This document shows, in pieces, positions 7,419 through 14,226 of a stretch of 34,469 bases of DNA. The notes beneath the pieces were generated by a model that saw nothing but the letters and a program-made list of their open reading frames with translations, made no database searches and was not told the DNA's origin. This DNA is from Nitrospinota bacterium (GTDB lineage Bacteria > 2-12-FULL-45-22 > JACOWJ01): the NCBI GenBank assembly GCA_016176845.1, contig JACOWJ010000011.1, positions 6,303 to 40,771 on the forward strand, read 5' to 3'. Numbering within the stretch: position 1 is the stretch's first letter; each line of letters begins with the position of its first letter. Both the position numbers and the translations under genes were made by a program.

Positions 7419-7761
7419 GAGGCTTCTTGAGATCCAGGAGAAATTCGGCAAAGAGGTAGATCGCATCGTTCCTATTGAGCTCGATGGTGGGGCATTACGT
7501 CTTATTCTGCACCTGAGAGATGGGACAAACCTGCGTATCGCTGAACAATGGGACGGGGATGTTCTCGAACGCTATAGTTACTATTGGCTGACTTCAGCCA
7601 ACGATCTGAAGATCGGATGGGATAACGCACCCCACCATACGCATTTGGAGCATTTCCCCCACCACAAGCATGTTGAGAATAGGGGAAACCTGCAACCATC
7701 ATCTAAAGCCTGCCTGGAAGAGATAATGGCGTTTATACGTAAGGTCTATGAGCTAATTTAG
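7405..7761 (+). CDS. TumE/DUF6516-family toxin
   Basis: 118 residues from ATG 7405 (GGAAGA about 9 nt upstream); an ATG at 7378 is possible but would overlap the antitoxin further. The family signature is clear: LHLRDGTNLRIAEQWDGD, YSYYWLTSANDLKIGWDN, then APHHTHLEHFPHHKHV, a histidine-rich block typical of DUF6516/TumE proteins, and an SS..CLEEIMAFI C-terminal helix. Such proteins are annotated as the toxic half of type II modules; the molecular target here is unknown. The stop (TAG 7759-7761) overlaps the stop of the convergent glutaredoxin-like gene within the four bases TTAG. Confidence 0.8.
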   Translation: MLAIERLLEIQEKFGKEVDRIVPIELDGGALRLILHLRDGTNLRIAEQWDGDVLERYSYYWLTSANDLKIGWDNAPHHTHLEHFPHHKHVENRGNLQPSSKACLEEIMAFIRKVYELI

Positions 7762-8027
7762 CCTCTATGGGATAGAGTGGGATGAGCGGCCCTTGCCAGC
7801 CTTCTTCGGAATTCCCTCTCGTCCAGCCGGTACTTGAAGGCCTTCTTGCCATCGATAAAGATAACCGGGATCTCCTCTTTGAACCGTTCATAAATACCGA
7901 CATCGCTCGTGATATCGACCTCCTCCAGTTCAAAGTGGATGGGGGAACTGTGCTGAACCCGATAGATCAGCTCTTTGGCCTCTTCGCAGAGGTGGCAGCC
8001 TTCTTTGGTGAAGATCCGGACCTTGAT
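7758..8027 (-). CDS. Glutaredoxin-like thiol-disulfide protein lacking a standard start codon
   Basis: The frame reads IKVRIFTKEGCHLCEEAKEL..., then IPVIFIDGKKAFKYRLDE, a typical small glutaredoxin-like (DUF836-type) protein of 89 residues with active site CHLC (C11, C14) and the cis-Pro segment IPVIF. Homologues start 'MKVRIFTKxGCHLC', so the codon at 8027-8025, ATC, sits exactly where ATG is expected. Upstream in frame there are only ATA GCG AGG CGA GAC before a TGA, with no ATG, GTG or TTG. Either ATC (or ATA) is used as a rare start, or the start has mutated (or is a sequencing error). It is last in the thiol-redox operon, 45 nt after the TlpA-like gene, and would be the cytosolic member. 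Confidence 0.75.
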   Translation of the reverse strand: MKVRIFTKEGCHLCEEAKELIYRVQHSSPIHFELEEVDITSDVGIYERFKEEIPVIFIDGKKAFKYRLDEREFRRRLARAAHPTLSHRG

Positions 8028-8072
8028 GTCTCGCCTCGCTATTCATAATCCGTCAGGGCGTCGCCTTCCTAC

Positions 8073-8678
8073 CTAGCTGCTTCGCTTAATCATCTCCTCG
8101 AAGAAGGAGAGGGTAGTGGGCTCAATCCAATTCCTCGGCCCGATCACCTTATGGACCACCACACCTTGTCGATCGATGATGAAACTCTCCGGCACTCCAG
8201 TGGTGGTATAGGCCTTTTTGATCTGCCCGCGGGGATCCAAGAGCGCCGGAAAAGACAGACCATACTTCTTCATGAATGGGGCTACCACCTGCTCCCCCAG
8301 CACATCAATGCTTACGGAGACCACCGCCAGGTCTCTATCCTGGAAACTCTCATGGAGCTTCTGGAGGGAGGGCATCTCCTCGATACAGGTGGGGCACCAG
8401 GTGGCCCAGATATTGAGCAGAACTACCCGGCCGCGCAGCGAGGAGAGCCTGACCTTCCTCCCCTCGAGATCGGGGAAAGAGAAATCGGGGGCGAGCTGTC
8501 CCATCTGGAGGCGGGGAATCTGCTTGGAATTCTTCAGATCGGCCGGCTTGAGGAGGAGATAGGAGAAAAAGCCCACCGCCAACAACAGCGGGGAAAGGAT
8601 CAGGACCCGCAGCAATACTTTCTCCGCCAGGGAGGACTCCGTCTCCTCCACCCTTTCTTTGACACCCTCAGGATTCAA
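8073..8678 (-). CDS. TlpA/ResA-like membrane-anchored thiol-disulfide oxidoreductase
   Basis: 201 residues. The N-terminal membrane anchor is residues 21-43 (VLLRVLILSPLLLAVGFFSY); the periplasmic thioredoxin fold follows with active site WCPTC (C95, C98) in LLNIWATWCPTCIEEMPSLQ and the cis-Pro loop TTGVPESFIID. Members of this group (ResA, CcmG, TlpA) reduce disulfides on the outer face of the membrane, for example in apocytochrome c. The start appears to be TTG at 8678, overlapping the CcmH stop by 11 nt, consistent with translational coupling. The genomic partner CcmH supports a role in cytochrome c or periplasmic thiol maintenance. Confidence 0.88.
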   Translation of the reverse strand: MNPEGVKERVEETESSLAEKVLLRVLILSPLLLAVGFFSYLLLKPADLKNSKQIPRLQMGQLAPDFSFPDLEGRKVRLSSLRGRVVLLNIWATWCPTCIEEMPSLQKLHESFQDRDLAVVSVSIDVLGEQVVAPFMKKYGLSFPALLDPRGQIKKAYTTTGVPESFIIDRQGVVVHKVIGPRNWIEPTTLSFFEEMIKRSS

Positions 8679-9171
8679 ATTCCTTTAGCTCCTTTTCTAG
8701 TCGCTCCCAATAAGGATCTTTCCGGGAATCAGGGTCCATCATGGCACTCTCCCCGATCCCATCTGCTCCTTCTCCCCCCTTACCCTTTCGGCGAGCCCAG
8801 ATCTTCAGCAGCAAGAGCAGGGCCAAGGCCCCATAGAGGAGGGCCAGGAAGGGCAGGGTCCAGGCGGCCAGATAGAAGCCGCTCTTGGGGGGGGAGGCCA
8901 GGATCGTCACTCCATAGACCTCCACCAGATAGTTGATGATCTGCTCCTTGGTCTGTCCCTGGGCGATCTTCTGTCGAATCAGCTCACGCAGCTGATCGGC
9001 CTCCCCACTGGTGCAATCGATGAGGAGCCGCCCGGGACAGGCCGGACTCATCACCTCTCTGGACACCTCTTGAGCGGTCAGGCCCTGTGCCAAAGATGGG
9101 CCTCCCAGTTCATAGAGGAATGCCAGGGCTATCGTGCCCAGCAGGATGGCTCGTATCGATCTGCAACTCAT
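8668..9171 (-). CDS. CcmH-like cytochrome c maturation protein
   Basis: 167 residues: signal or anchor sequence (residues 6-29), short CcmH domain, one transmembrane segment (about 105-127, FYLAAWTLPFLALLYGALAL) and a charged tail. The helical bundle matches PF03918: LTAQEVSREVMSP, DQLRELIRQKIAQGQTKEQIINYLVEVYG, ILASPPKSGF. The usual redox motif LRCxxC is replaced by C45-PGRLLID-C53, a C-x7-C pair also seen in my memory of divergent CcmH proteins. The family binds and reduces apocytochrome c haem-site cysteines with CcmF. No ccmF or haem exporter lies in the window, so the job here may be broader thiol relay. GAGGGGG precedes the ATG. Confidence 0.78.
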   Translation of the reverse strand: MSCRSIRAILLGTIALAFLYELGGPSLAQGLTAQEVSREVMSPACPGRLLIDCTSGEADQLRELIRQKIAQGQTKEQIINYLVEVYGVTILASPPKSGFYLAAWTLPFLALLYGALALLLLLKIWARRKGKGGEGADGIGESAMMDPDSRKDPYWERLEKELKEFES

Positions 9172-9187
9172 CGTGGGCCCCCTCTGC

Positions 9188-9724
9188 CTAACTGCTGTAC
9201 CGCTTGGCCAGCTTCTCTTTGATCTCCTGGATGGAATAGCCTGCCTTCGTATAAGCGGACGCTGCCAGCGCCTCGTTCATACAGACGTCTCACCCCGCAG
9301 CGTGGTTGTCCACGTAACAGGTCAGCAGGCTCTTGTGGCCAAAGGTCTCCTGACACTGGCAATAGCAGTAAAGCTGGTCCAGCACCTGGGGAATCTCCTG
9401 GGCCACCTGGTAAGCCTGGGCGATCTTTCCGGCAAAATGAGTGGGGCTCAGGGTGGGACGCGTCTCCTTCAATTTCGGTCCACTCTGGGCCGCGTTATCC
9501 GTCGCAGTCGCCACTTGGACGCCCTGGGTCCCTCGAACCCCAGAGGAGGCCTTGTGGGTGGACCGAGCGAACAGATAACTCCCTCCCAATCCCAAAACAA
9601 CCAGGGCGGCCACGACGATCGGGAAATATTTCATCCCCCCCGGTCCCTTCTCTTCTTGCCTGCTGGCCTCGGAACGCCGGGGGCCTTTTGAGGGAGTCCC
9701 CTTACCTTTGTTTCCTTCAGCCAT
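9188..9724 (-). CDS. PCYCGC-motif family protein, probable selenoprotein (in-frame UGA at 9290-9292)
   Basis: Read with UGA as selenocysteine the protein has 178 residues: a basic N-terminus, one membrane anchor (about 31-52, MKYFPIVVAALVVLGLGGSY), a linker, then the PCYCGC-type domain (PF13798). Motif residues: C120, C122 and C124 in YCYCQCQETFGHKS, H130, C136, H141, then U145-D-V-C148. Known family members (for example Bacillus) have the pattern HxxxCxxC at this spot, so U145 replaces the first Cys of a CxxC pair. After the UGA the frame stays open with matching family sequence (CMNEALAASAYTKAGYS, IQEIKEKLAKRYSS) to TAG 9188-9190, as expected for readthrough rather than a dead stop. A SECIS-like hairpin starts 7 nt after the UGA. 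Strong SD (AGGAGGG). It follows the HMA gene by 27 nt and precedes ccmH-like by 16 nt. Function of the family is unknown; a thiol/selenol redox or metal-handling role is inferred. Confidence 0.85.
9249..9282 (-). promoter_or_regulatory. SECIS-like hairpin for selenocysteine insertion
   Basis: On the transcript, starting 7 nt after the UGA: GUAUGA pairs with UUAUAC (one G-U), then a 1x1 A/C mismatch, CG/CG, one bulged A, and GGCGCU/AGCGUC (one G-U) closing a GGC triloop; 34 nt in all. The upper stem begins 17 nt after the UGA. Position, length and a G-rich apical loop agree with bacterial SECIS elements bound by SelB. It lies inside the coding sequence, as bacterial SECIS must. Confidence 0.72.
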
Positions 9725-9751
9725 TTAATGATCCCTCCTGTCACTCATAAA

Positions 9752-9970
9752 TCATGCCTCGTAACCCAATTCGGTGATCCGACTCTTGATCTGATCCAGC
9801 GATACCCTTCCGGGATCGAACTTTACCTCGGCCTGCTTCTTTTCCAAATCCACGACGATCTGAATGACCCCCTCCAGCAGGCGCAGCTCCTGTTCGATCG
9901 TCTTGCGGCAGTGGTCACATCCCATTCCTTCGATTCCGATGATCGAGGTCTCCCCTCGGCCTATCGTCAT
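9752..9970 (-). CDS. Heavy-metal-associated (HMA) domain protein, CopZ/MerP-like
   Basis: 72 residues, one HMA ferredoxin-like fold: metal site GMGCDHC (C18, C21), helix CRKTIEQELRLLEGV, strands IQIVVDLEKKQAEVKFD and the helix SLDQIKSRITELGYEA. Such proteins are small cytosolic carriers of Cu(I) or other soft metals. The start ATG has GGGGG 8 nt upstream and a good promoter about 75 bp up. As first gene of the operon ahead of a membrane selenol/thiol protein, CcmH-like and TlpA-like proteins, it suggests metal delivery or metal-stress defence tied to extracytoplasmic cysteines; the metal cannot be told from the sequence. Confidence 0.88.
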   Translation of the reverse strand: MTIGRGETSIIGIEGMGCDHCRKTIEQELRLLEGVIQIVVDLEKKQAEVKFDPGRVSLDQIKSRITELGYEA

Positions 9971-10045
9971 CTTTCATCCCCCTCGAATGAAGAGTTGCGG
10001 AGAAGGAACCCCTTAGAAATCCTTATTTGCTAAAGAAATGTTTTC

Positions 10046-10074
10046 ATTTTAGCAGAAATTTCATGGCTTCGCAA
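10046..10074 (-). promoter_or_regulatory. Predicted promoter of the thiol-redox operon
   Basis: On the minus strand: TTGCGA (10074-10069), a 17-bp spacer, TAAAAT (10051-10046). These match -35 at 4/6 and -10 at 5/6 with optimal spacing. The start site would be near 10039, about 70 nt before the HMA start codon. It separates this operon from the upstream acyl-CoA dehydrogenase gene. Confidence 0.55.
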
Positions 10075-10184
10075 ACGGGACAGGAGTACCCAAAAGACCC
10101 ATTCGAGCAGGTCCTGGAAAGATTTTTTGCCAGAAGGGGGCTTTAAGGAAACACGGTTCTACGGGGAAATTTAATCTTGTCGAG

Positions 10185-11336
10185 CTAAGTAAATGCGCTG
10201 ATCCCCAAGACCTCCCGGCCGATCATCAATTTCTGGATTTGGGATGTGCCCTCGGCCATGGTCAGATGTCGGATATCCCGGTAATAACGCTCCACGGGGA
10301 ATTCCCGGGTATAGCCATAGCCCCCGTGGATCTGGATGGCGTTAGAGGCGGTCCTCAGGGCGGACTCGGTGGCGAATAGCTTGGCCATGGAGGCCTCCTT
10401 CACGCAGGAAGCTCCTTTCTGCAGGAGGTGCGCCGCTCGATATCCCAGGAGCCTGGCGGCATCGGTCTCCATCACCATCTCAGCAATCATCCCCTGGATC
10501 AGCTGGAAACCCCCGATAGGGCGGCTAAACTGTTTCCTCTCTTGGGCATATCGGATCGAAGCCTCGATGCAAGCCTGAGCCACCCCAATGACCGCAAAGG
10601 CCACATTGCAACGGCCCACATTCAACATGGAAAGGGCCATCTTCAGTCCTTCGCCCGTCCTCCCCAGGAGGTTTTCCCGTGGGACCCGACAGTCCTCGAA
10701 GGTGAGCTCCGAGAGGACGGAGGCCCGCATCCCCATTTTCTTGATGTTTCGGGCAGTATACTGGCAGGTATCCTTCTCGACAAGAAAGGCCGAGATCCCT
10801 TTGGCCCCCAAGCTTCGATCGGTGGTGGCGAAGACGAGACCGACCTCGGCCAGGCTGCCGTGTGTGATCAGGGTCTTGGTCCCGTTGAGGAGATAGTCAT
10901 CTCCCTCGAGCACTGCCCGAGTCTCGACGGCGGCGGCATCCGAGCCCACGTTGGGCTCCGTCAGGCCGAAAAAGGCGATCTTGTCTGCCGACAACATGGG
11001 CTCCAGGAACCTCTTCTTCTGCTCCTCGGTACCATTGCGGGCAATGTTGGTCAGGACCATGTTGTTGGTGGTCAGGACCGTGCGCAACGAGCTCCAGGCC
11101 CGGGCCAGCTCCTCGATCAAGATGAAATAGGAGGCATAATCCAACCCCAGGCCTCCCAGCTCCTCGGGCAACAGCCCCCCAAAATAGCCGAAGGGGACCA
11201 GCTTCTTGACCAGCTCCCGTGGAGGGAACTGCTCTTTCTCCTCGTATTCGTCCACCAGGGGGATGACTTCGGCCTCCATGAACTTGCGAATGGTCTTCTG
11301 CAAAGCGATCTGCTCTTCGGTCAAATCGAAATCCAT
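10185..11336 (-). CDS. Acyl-CoA dehydrogenase
   Basis: 383 residues, full length for the family. N-terminal helical domain (MDFDLTEEQIALQKTIRKFM), middle beta domain with the FAD/substrate segment FFGLTEPNVGSDAAAVETRA, and C-terminal helical domain with IQIHGGYGYTREFPVERYYRD and AEGTSQIQKLMIGRE. Glu362 in AEGTS is the position of the catalytic base of short- and medium-chain enzymes. It oxidises an acyl-CoA to the 2,3-enoyl-CoA with FAD and passes electrons to ETF (no etf genes in view). It is the last gene of the cluster MaoC-SDR-DUF35-thiolase-ACAD, 25 nt after the thiolase. Start ATG has GGGAG 5 nt upstream. The exact chain or ring substrate is not deducible. Confidence 0.93.
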   Translation of the reverse strand: MDFDLTEEQIALQKTIRKFMEAEVIPLVDEYEEKEQFPPRELVKKLVPFGYFGGLLPEELGGLGLDYASYFILIEELARAWSSLRTVLTTNNMVLTNIARNGTEEQKKRFLEPMLSADKIAFFGLTEPNVGSDAAAVETRAVLEGDDYLLNGTKTLITHGSLAEVGLVFATTDRSLGAKGISAFLVEKDTCQYTARNIKKMGMRASVLSELTFEDCRVPRENLLGRTGEGLKMALSMLNVGRCNVAFAVIGVAQACIEASIRYAQERKQFSRPIGGFQLIQGMIAEMVMETDAARLLGYRAAHLLQKGASCVKEASMAKLFATESALRTASNAIQIHGGYGYTREFPVERYYRDIRHLTMAEGTSQIQKLMIGREVLGISAFT

Positions 11337-11361
11337 CGCAACTCCCTAGCTATGAGCGATT

Positions 11362-12531
11362 TCATGCTTTCAAAATGATCACGGTTACGGAGGCCACCTC
11401 TGCCAGCTCCAGGCTCTCCTGGAAGCCCCCCGCACAATGGGCCAATCCCACCCTGGCCCCCTCCACCTGCCGGTCCCCCGCCTGGCCCCGCAGCTGCCAG
11501 ACCAGCTCAGCGATCTGGGCGATGCCGGTGGCCCCCAGGGGATGTCCTTTCGAGATCAACCCCCCGCTGGGGTTGACCGGGATGGTCCCGCCGATCTGCG
11601 TCGCGCCGGAAGCGATAAAGGCCCCCCCTTCCCCTTTGGGACAGAGCCCCAGGTCCTCGTAATGGAGGATCTCAGCCGGCGTAAAACAGTCGTGGACTTC
11701 AGCGACATCCAACTCTTCCGGGCCCAGCCCGGCCCGCTCGTAGGCCTCTCGGGAGGCCCGGACCGTGCCATCGAGGGTGGTAATCTCCCGCCTTCTCTGA
11801 TATTCCCCGGACTTGAGCACGGCCGCAGCGACGGTGATGGGACGAGCGGTATACCGGGCAGCCATCTCCCGGGAGCAGAGGATGGCGGCAGCGGCCCCGT
11901 CTCCCGTAGGGCAACAGCTCAAGAGGGTCAGAGGATCCACGATCATGGGTGCCTTCAGCACCTCCTCCACCGTCACCGCCTTCCGGTACTGGGCCCGGGG
12001 GTTGCCGCAGGCGTTCTTGCGGTTCTTCACCGCCACCAAGGCCAACTGCTCTCGGGTGGTGCCGAAATCGTGCATGTGCCGCTGGGCGATCTGGGCGAAA
12101 TAGGTAGGAGGGCTAAAGCCCATGACCGTGAGCAATTCCACGCCGTCAGAGGTCAAGGGTTTCCCTTTGACCCCACGAGCGGTGAGTTGCTCGGCCCCGA
12201 GGGCCATGACGATATCGTAGAGCCCGGAGGCTACCGACAGCCAGGCATCCCGGAAGGCCGTCGAGCCGCTCGCGCAGAAGTTGCCCACGCTGGAGATCGG
12301 GATCCCCGAGATCCCCAACTCCCAAAGCACCGACTGTCCGATGCCGCACTCCCGGTTTAACAGGCGGCCGGTGCGGGCATGGCCGCAATAGGCGGCCTCG
12401 ATCCGTTGAGCCGGCACTTGGGCATCCCGAAGGGCCTCCAGGCAGGCCTCCCTCCCCAGATCCAGGATGCTCCTCTGAGGAAACTTGCCGAAGGGGGTCA
12501 TCCCCACCCCAATGACACAGACCTCTCTCAT
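11362..12531 (-). CDS. Thiolase-family acyltransferase (SCP2/acetyl-CoA acetyltransferase type)
   Basis: 389 residues from the ATG at 12531 (GAGAGGAG upstream; the frame extends further up only into the previous gene). N-terminus MREVCVIGVGMTPFGKF is typical of SCP2-type thiolases. The nucleophilic Cys is C86 in SVGNFCASGSTAF; HDCFTPAEILHYEDLGL and the C-terminal GGLISKGHPLGATG give the catalytic His residues. The usual final Cys-x-Gly loop appears as AHCAGGF. It cleaves 3-ketoacyl-CoA to a shorter acyl-CoA plus acetyl- or propionyl-CoA. This subtype commonly needs a DUF35 OB-fold partner, and exactly such a gene lies 13 nt upstream. It is the thiolytic step of the cluster. Confidence 0.92.
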   Translation of the reverse strand: MREVCVIGVGMTPFGKFPQRSILDLGREACLEALRDAQVPAQRIEAAYCGHARTGRLLNRECGIGQSVLWELGISGIPISSVGNFCASGSTAFRDAWLSVASGLYDIVMALGAEQLTARGVKGKPLTSDGVELLTVMGFSPPTYFAQIAQRHMHDFGTTREQLALVAVKNRKNACGNPRAQYRKAVTVEEVLKAPMIVDPLTLLSCCPTGDGAAAAILCSREMAARYTARPITVAAAVLKSGEYQRRREITTLDGTVRASREAYERAGLGPEELDVAEVHDCFTPAEILHYEDLGLCPKGEGGAFIASGATQIGGTIPVNPSGGLISKGHPLGATGIAQIAELVWQLRGQAGDRQVEGARVGLAHCAGGFQESLELAEVASVTVIILKA

Positions 12532-12544
12532 CGCTCGGCTCCTC

Positions 12545-12988
12545 TCACTCCTTGGCACGAAACTTATAGCAGACGAGGGGATTGCCGGCCTCATCCTGGC
12601 AGAGCTTCTCGATCACCAGCTCCATCTCCATGCCGATCTTCAGCTGGCCCAGGTCGTCTGCCGCCAGGGGAGCAAAGATCCTCAGATCTTCCTCCGGCAG
12701 ATCCACGTAGCCCAGGGCATAGGGGGCCTCGAACCCTTCCGGCGGCGTGTGAATCACGCAGAAGCTGTACAGGACGCCTTGGGTGCTCAGGGGGACCTCC
12801 TCGATGGTCCCCTCGGCCTGGCAGGAAGAACAGAAGCGGCGTTTGGGGAAGAAGGTCCTCCCGCAGGAGCGACATTTCCCCCCAATGAGGTAGGGCCTCT
12901 CTTCCGGGGTCGTGGGCAAATGAAAGAGGCCCTCTCGAACCGGAGCCAAATGGACCAACATCGATTTCACGGAGCTCCTCTCAACCAT
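12545..12988 (-). CDS. Zn-ribbon/OB-fold protein (DUF35 type), thiolase partner
   Basis: 147 residues: rubredoxin-like zinc ribbon with C-x2-C-x10-C-x2-C (GGKCRSCGRTFFPKRRFCSSC), then an OB fold (TIEEVPLSTQGVLYSFCVIH, YALGYVDLPEEDLRIFAPLA). DUF35 proteins form complexes with SCP2-type thiolases or with MaoC/ACAD-like enzymes in side-chain degradation. The first ATG (12988) overlaps the SDR stop by 8 nt; a GTG at 12970 has a better-placed GAGGAG and may be the true start. It has no catalytic residues of its own and is taken as an obligate structural subunit of the next gene's thiolase. Confidence 0.88.
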   Translation of the reverse strand: MVERSSVKSMLVHLAPVREGLFHLPTTPEERPYLIGGKCRSCGRTFFPKRRFCSSCQAEGTIEEVPLSTQGVLYSFCVIHTPPEGFEAPYALGYVDLPEEDLRIFAPLAADDLGQLKIGMEMELVIEKLCQDEAGNPLVCYKFRAKE

Positions 12989-13724
12989 ACCGGCCCCCCG
13001 TCACGTGAAGCACATCGCCCGTGATGTAGCTGGATTCATCCGAGGCCAGGAAAAGGATGACATTGGCCACATCGATGGGCTCACCGATCCTCCCTAAGGG
13101 GGTGTTCTGGATGGCCTTCTCGACGATCTTCTCGAAATGGCCAAGGCTGGTGACCCCTGGGGTTCGGATCATGCCCGGAGCGATGGCGTTGACGTTGATA
13201 TTGTAACGGCCCAATTCCAGGGCGAGGGCGCGGGTCAGGCCCAGGATGCCCGCCTTAGAGGCAGAATAGTTGGCTTGCCCAGGGTTGCCCAGGTAAGCCC
13301 GAGAGGAGAGGTTGATGATCTTGCCCGATTTCTGCTCGATCATGAATCTGGCCGCGAATTGGGCGCAGTTGAAGCTTCCCTTGAGGTTGATGTCGATCAC
13401 CCGGTCCCAGTCCTCCTCGGTCATCTTTCGCAGCGAGACGTCCCGGGTGATGCCGGCGTTGTTGACCAGGATATCCACCCGCCCGAAGTGTTTGACGGTG
13501 GCCTCCACCAGGGCCTCGGCCTCTTGGCGGACGGAGACATCCGCCTTCACCACGATGGCCTCCCGGCCCATCTCTCGGATCTTCGTCGCCGTCTGCTGCG
13601 CCCCGGCTTCGTCCACGTCGGACACCACCACCTTGGCCCCTTCCTCGGCCAGCCGTAATGCCGCCGCTTCTCCCAGTCCCCGGCCAGCCCCGGTCACGAT
13701 CGCTACCTTGTCCTTCACCCTCAT
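12981..13724 (-). CDS. Short-chain dehydrogenase/reductase (FabG-like 3-hydroxyacyl-CoA dehydrogenase)
   Basis: 247 residues from ATG 13724 (AAGGAGA, 6 nt upstream); the open frame continues upstream but only through dispersed repeat DNA. Classical SDR: TGAGRGLG cofactor loop at 11-18, NNAG at 88-91, catalytic N113, S140, Y153 and K157 (YSASK), and APGMIRTP. The Asp after the second strand (VVVSDVDEAG) favours NAD(H). In this cluster it most likely oxidises the 3-hydroxyacyl-CoA made by the MaoC hydratase to the 3-keto form used by the thiolase. A FabG role in synthesis is the alternative, less likely given the neighbours. Confidence 0.9.
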   Translation of the reverse strand: MRVKDKVAIVTGAGRGLGEAAALRLAEEGAKVVVSDVDEAGAQQTATKIREMGREAIVVKADVSVRQEAEALVEATVKHFGRVDILVNNAGITRDVSLRKMTEEDWDRVIDINLKGSFNCAQFAARFMIEQKSGKIINLSSRAYLGNPGQANYSASKAGILGLTRALALELGRYNINVNAIAPGMIRTPGVTSLGHFEKIVEKAIQNTPLGRIGEPIDVANVILFLASDESSYITGDVLHVTGGRYG

Positions 13725-14226
13725 AGCGCTCTCCTTCTGGCAGGAATTTTCATTCGGGAAGCAGATGAACCCAGATGAACGGGGATCCATACCGATGTGC
13801 AGGATATTGCATCGATATTGATTCTCGCGTTTATCCGCGAAGCCTTGAAGAGCCTCCGCGTTCATCCGCTTCCGATCATTCAAATAGAATCCAATTAAGT
13901 TAGGTAACAGGTTACAGGGGACAGGGGACAGGGGATCGTCACTCCTTCCCCTTGTCCTTTGCCTCTTGTCTCCCGTTCATTTTCTAATCCTGTCCATCCG
14001 GTAAATCCTGTCAATCCTGTCAAAAAAGGAAATTCGTATAGGAATTTCCATTTTAAGATTCCTCAGTCGCTATCGCTCCTTCGGAATGACAGCTTCTATG
14101 TTTGTCATTCCGAGCGAAGCGAGGAATCTAAGTTCATCGCATAGGAATTTCCATTTTTAGGGTACAGATTATTGGGACCCTGTCCCCTGTCCCCTAATTT
14201 AACTTTTTTTGGCTATGAGCTACGAG
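13725..14226. repeat. Intergenic mosaic of dispersed repeats between SDR and MaoC genes
   Basis: No gene. From 13905 it holds: CAGGGGA heptamer tract (about 13910-13933); the 'CCTTGTCCTTTGCCTCTTGTC'-type unit (13951-14033) shared with 27588-27664 and, inverted, 549-590; GGAAATTCG/GGAATTTCC modules; a palindrome CGGAATGACA...TGTCATTCCG with arms 'gattcctc'/'gaggaatc' (14057-14129); and a 48-bp block (14136-14183, ATCGCATAGGAATTTCC... ACCCTGTC) identical to 15936-15983, exactly 1800 bp away. It splits what looks like one operon, so either the promoter lies here or transcription runs through the repeats. Confidence 0.7.

Noticed and set aside
9290-9724. Reading the PCYCGC protein as ending at the TGA (144 residues)
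   Set aside because: The truncated version loses the conserved C-terminal CxxC and helix, while the frame beyond the TGA keeps family sequence and a SECIS-like hairpin is present.
13725-13883. 53-residue N-terminal extension of the SDR protein
   Set aside because: SDR folds start directly before TGAGRGLG, and ATG 13724 has a good Shine-Dalgarno.
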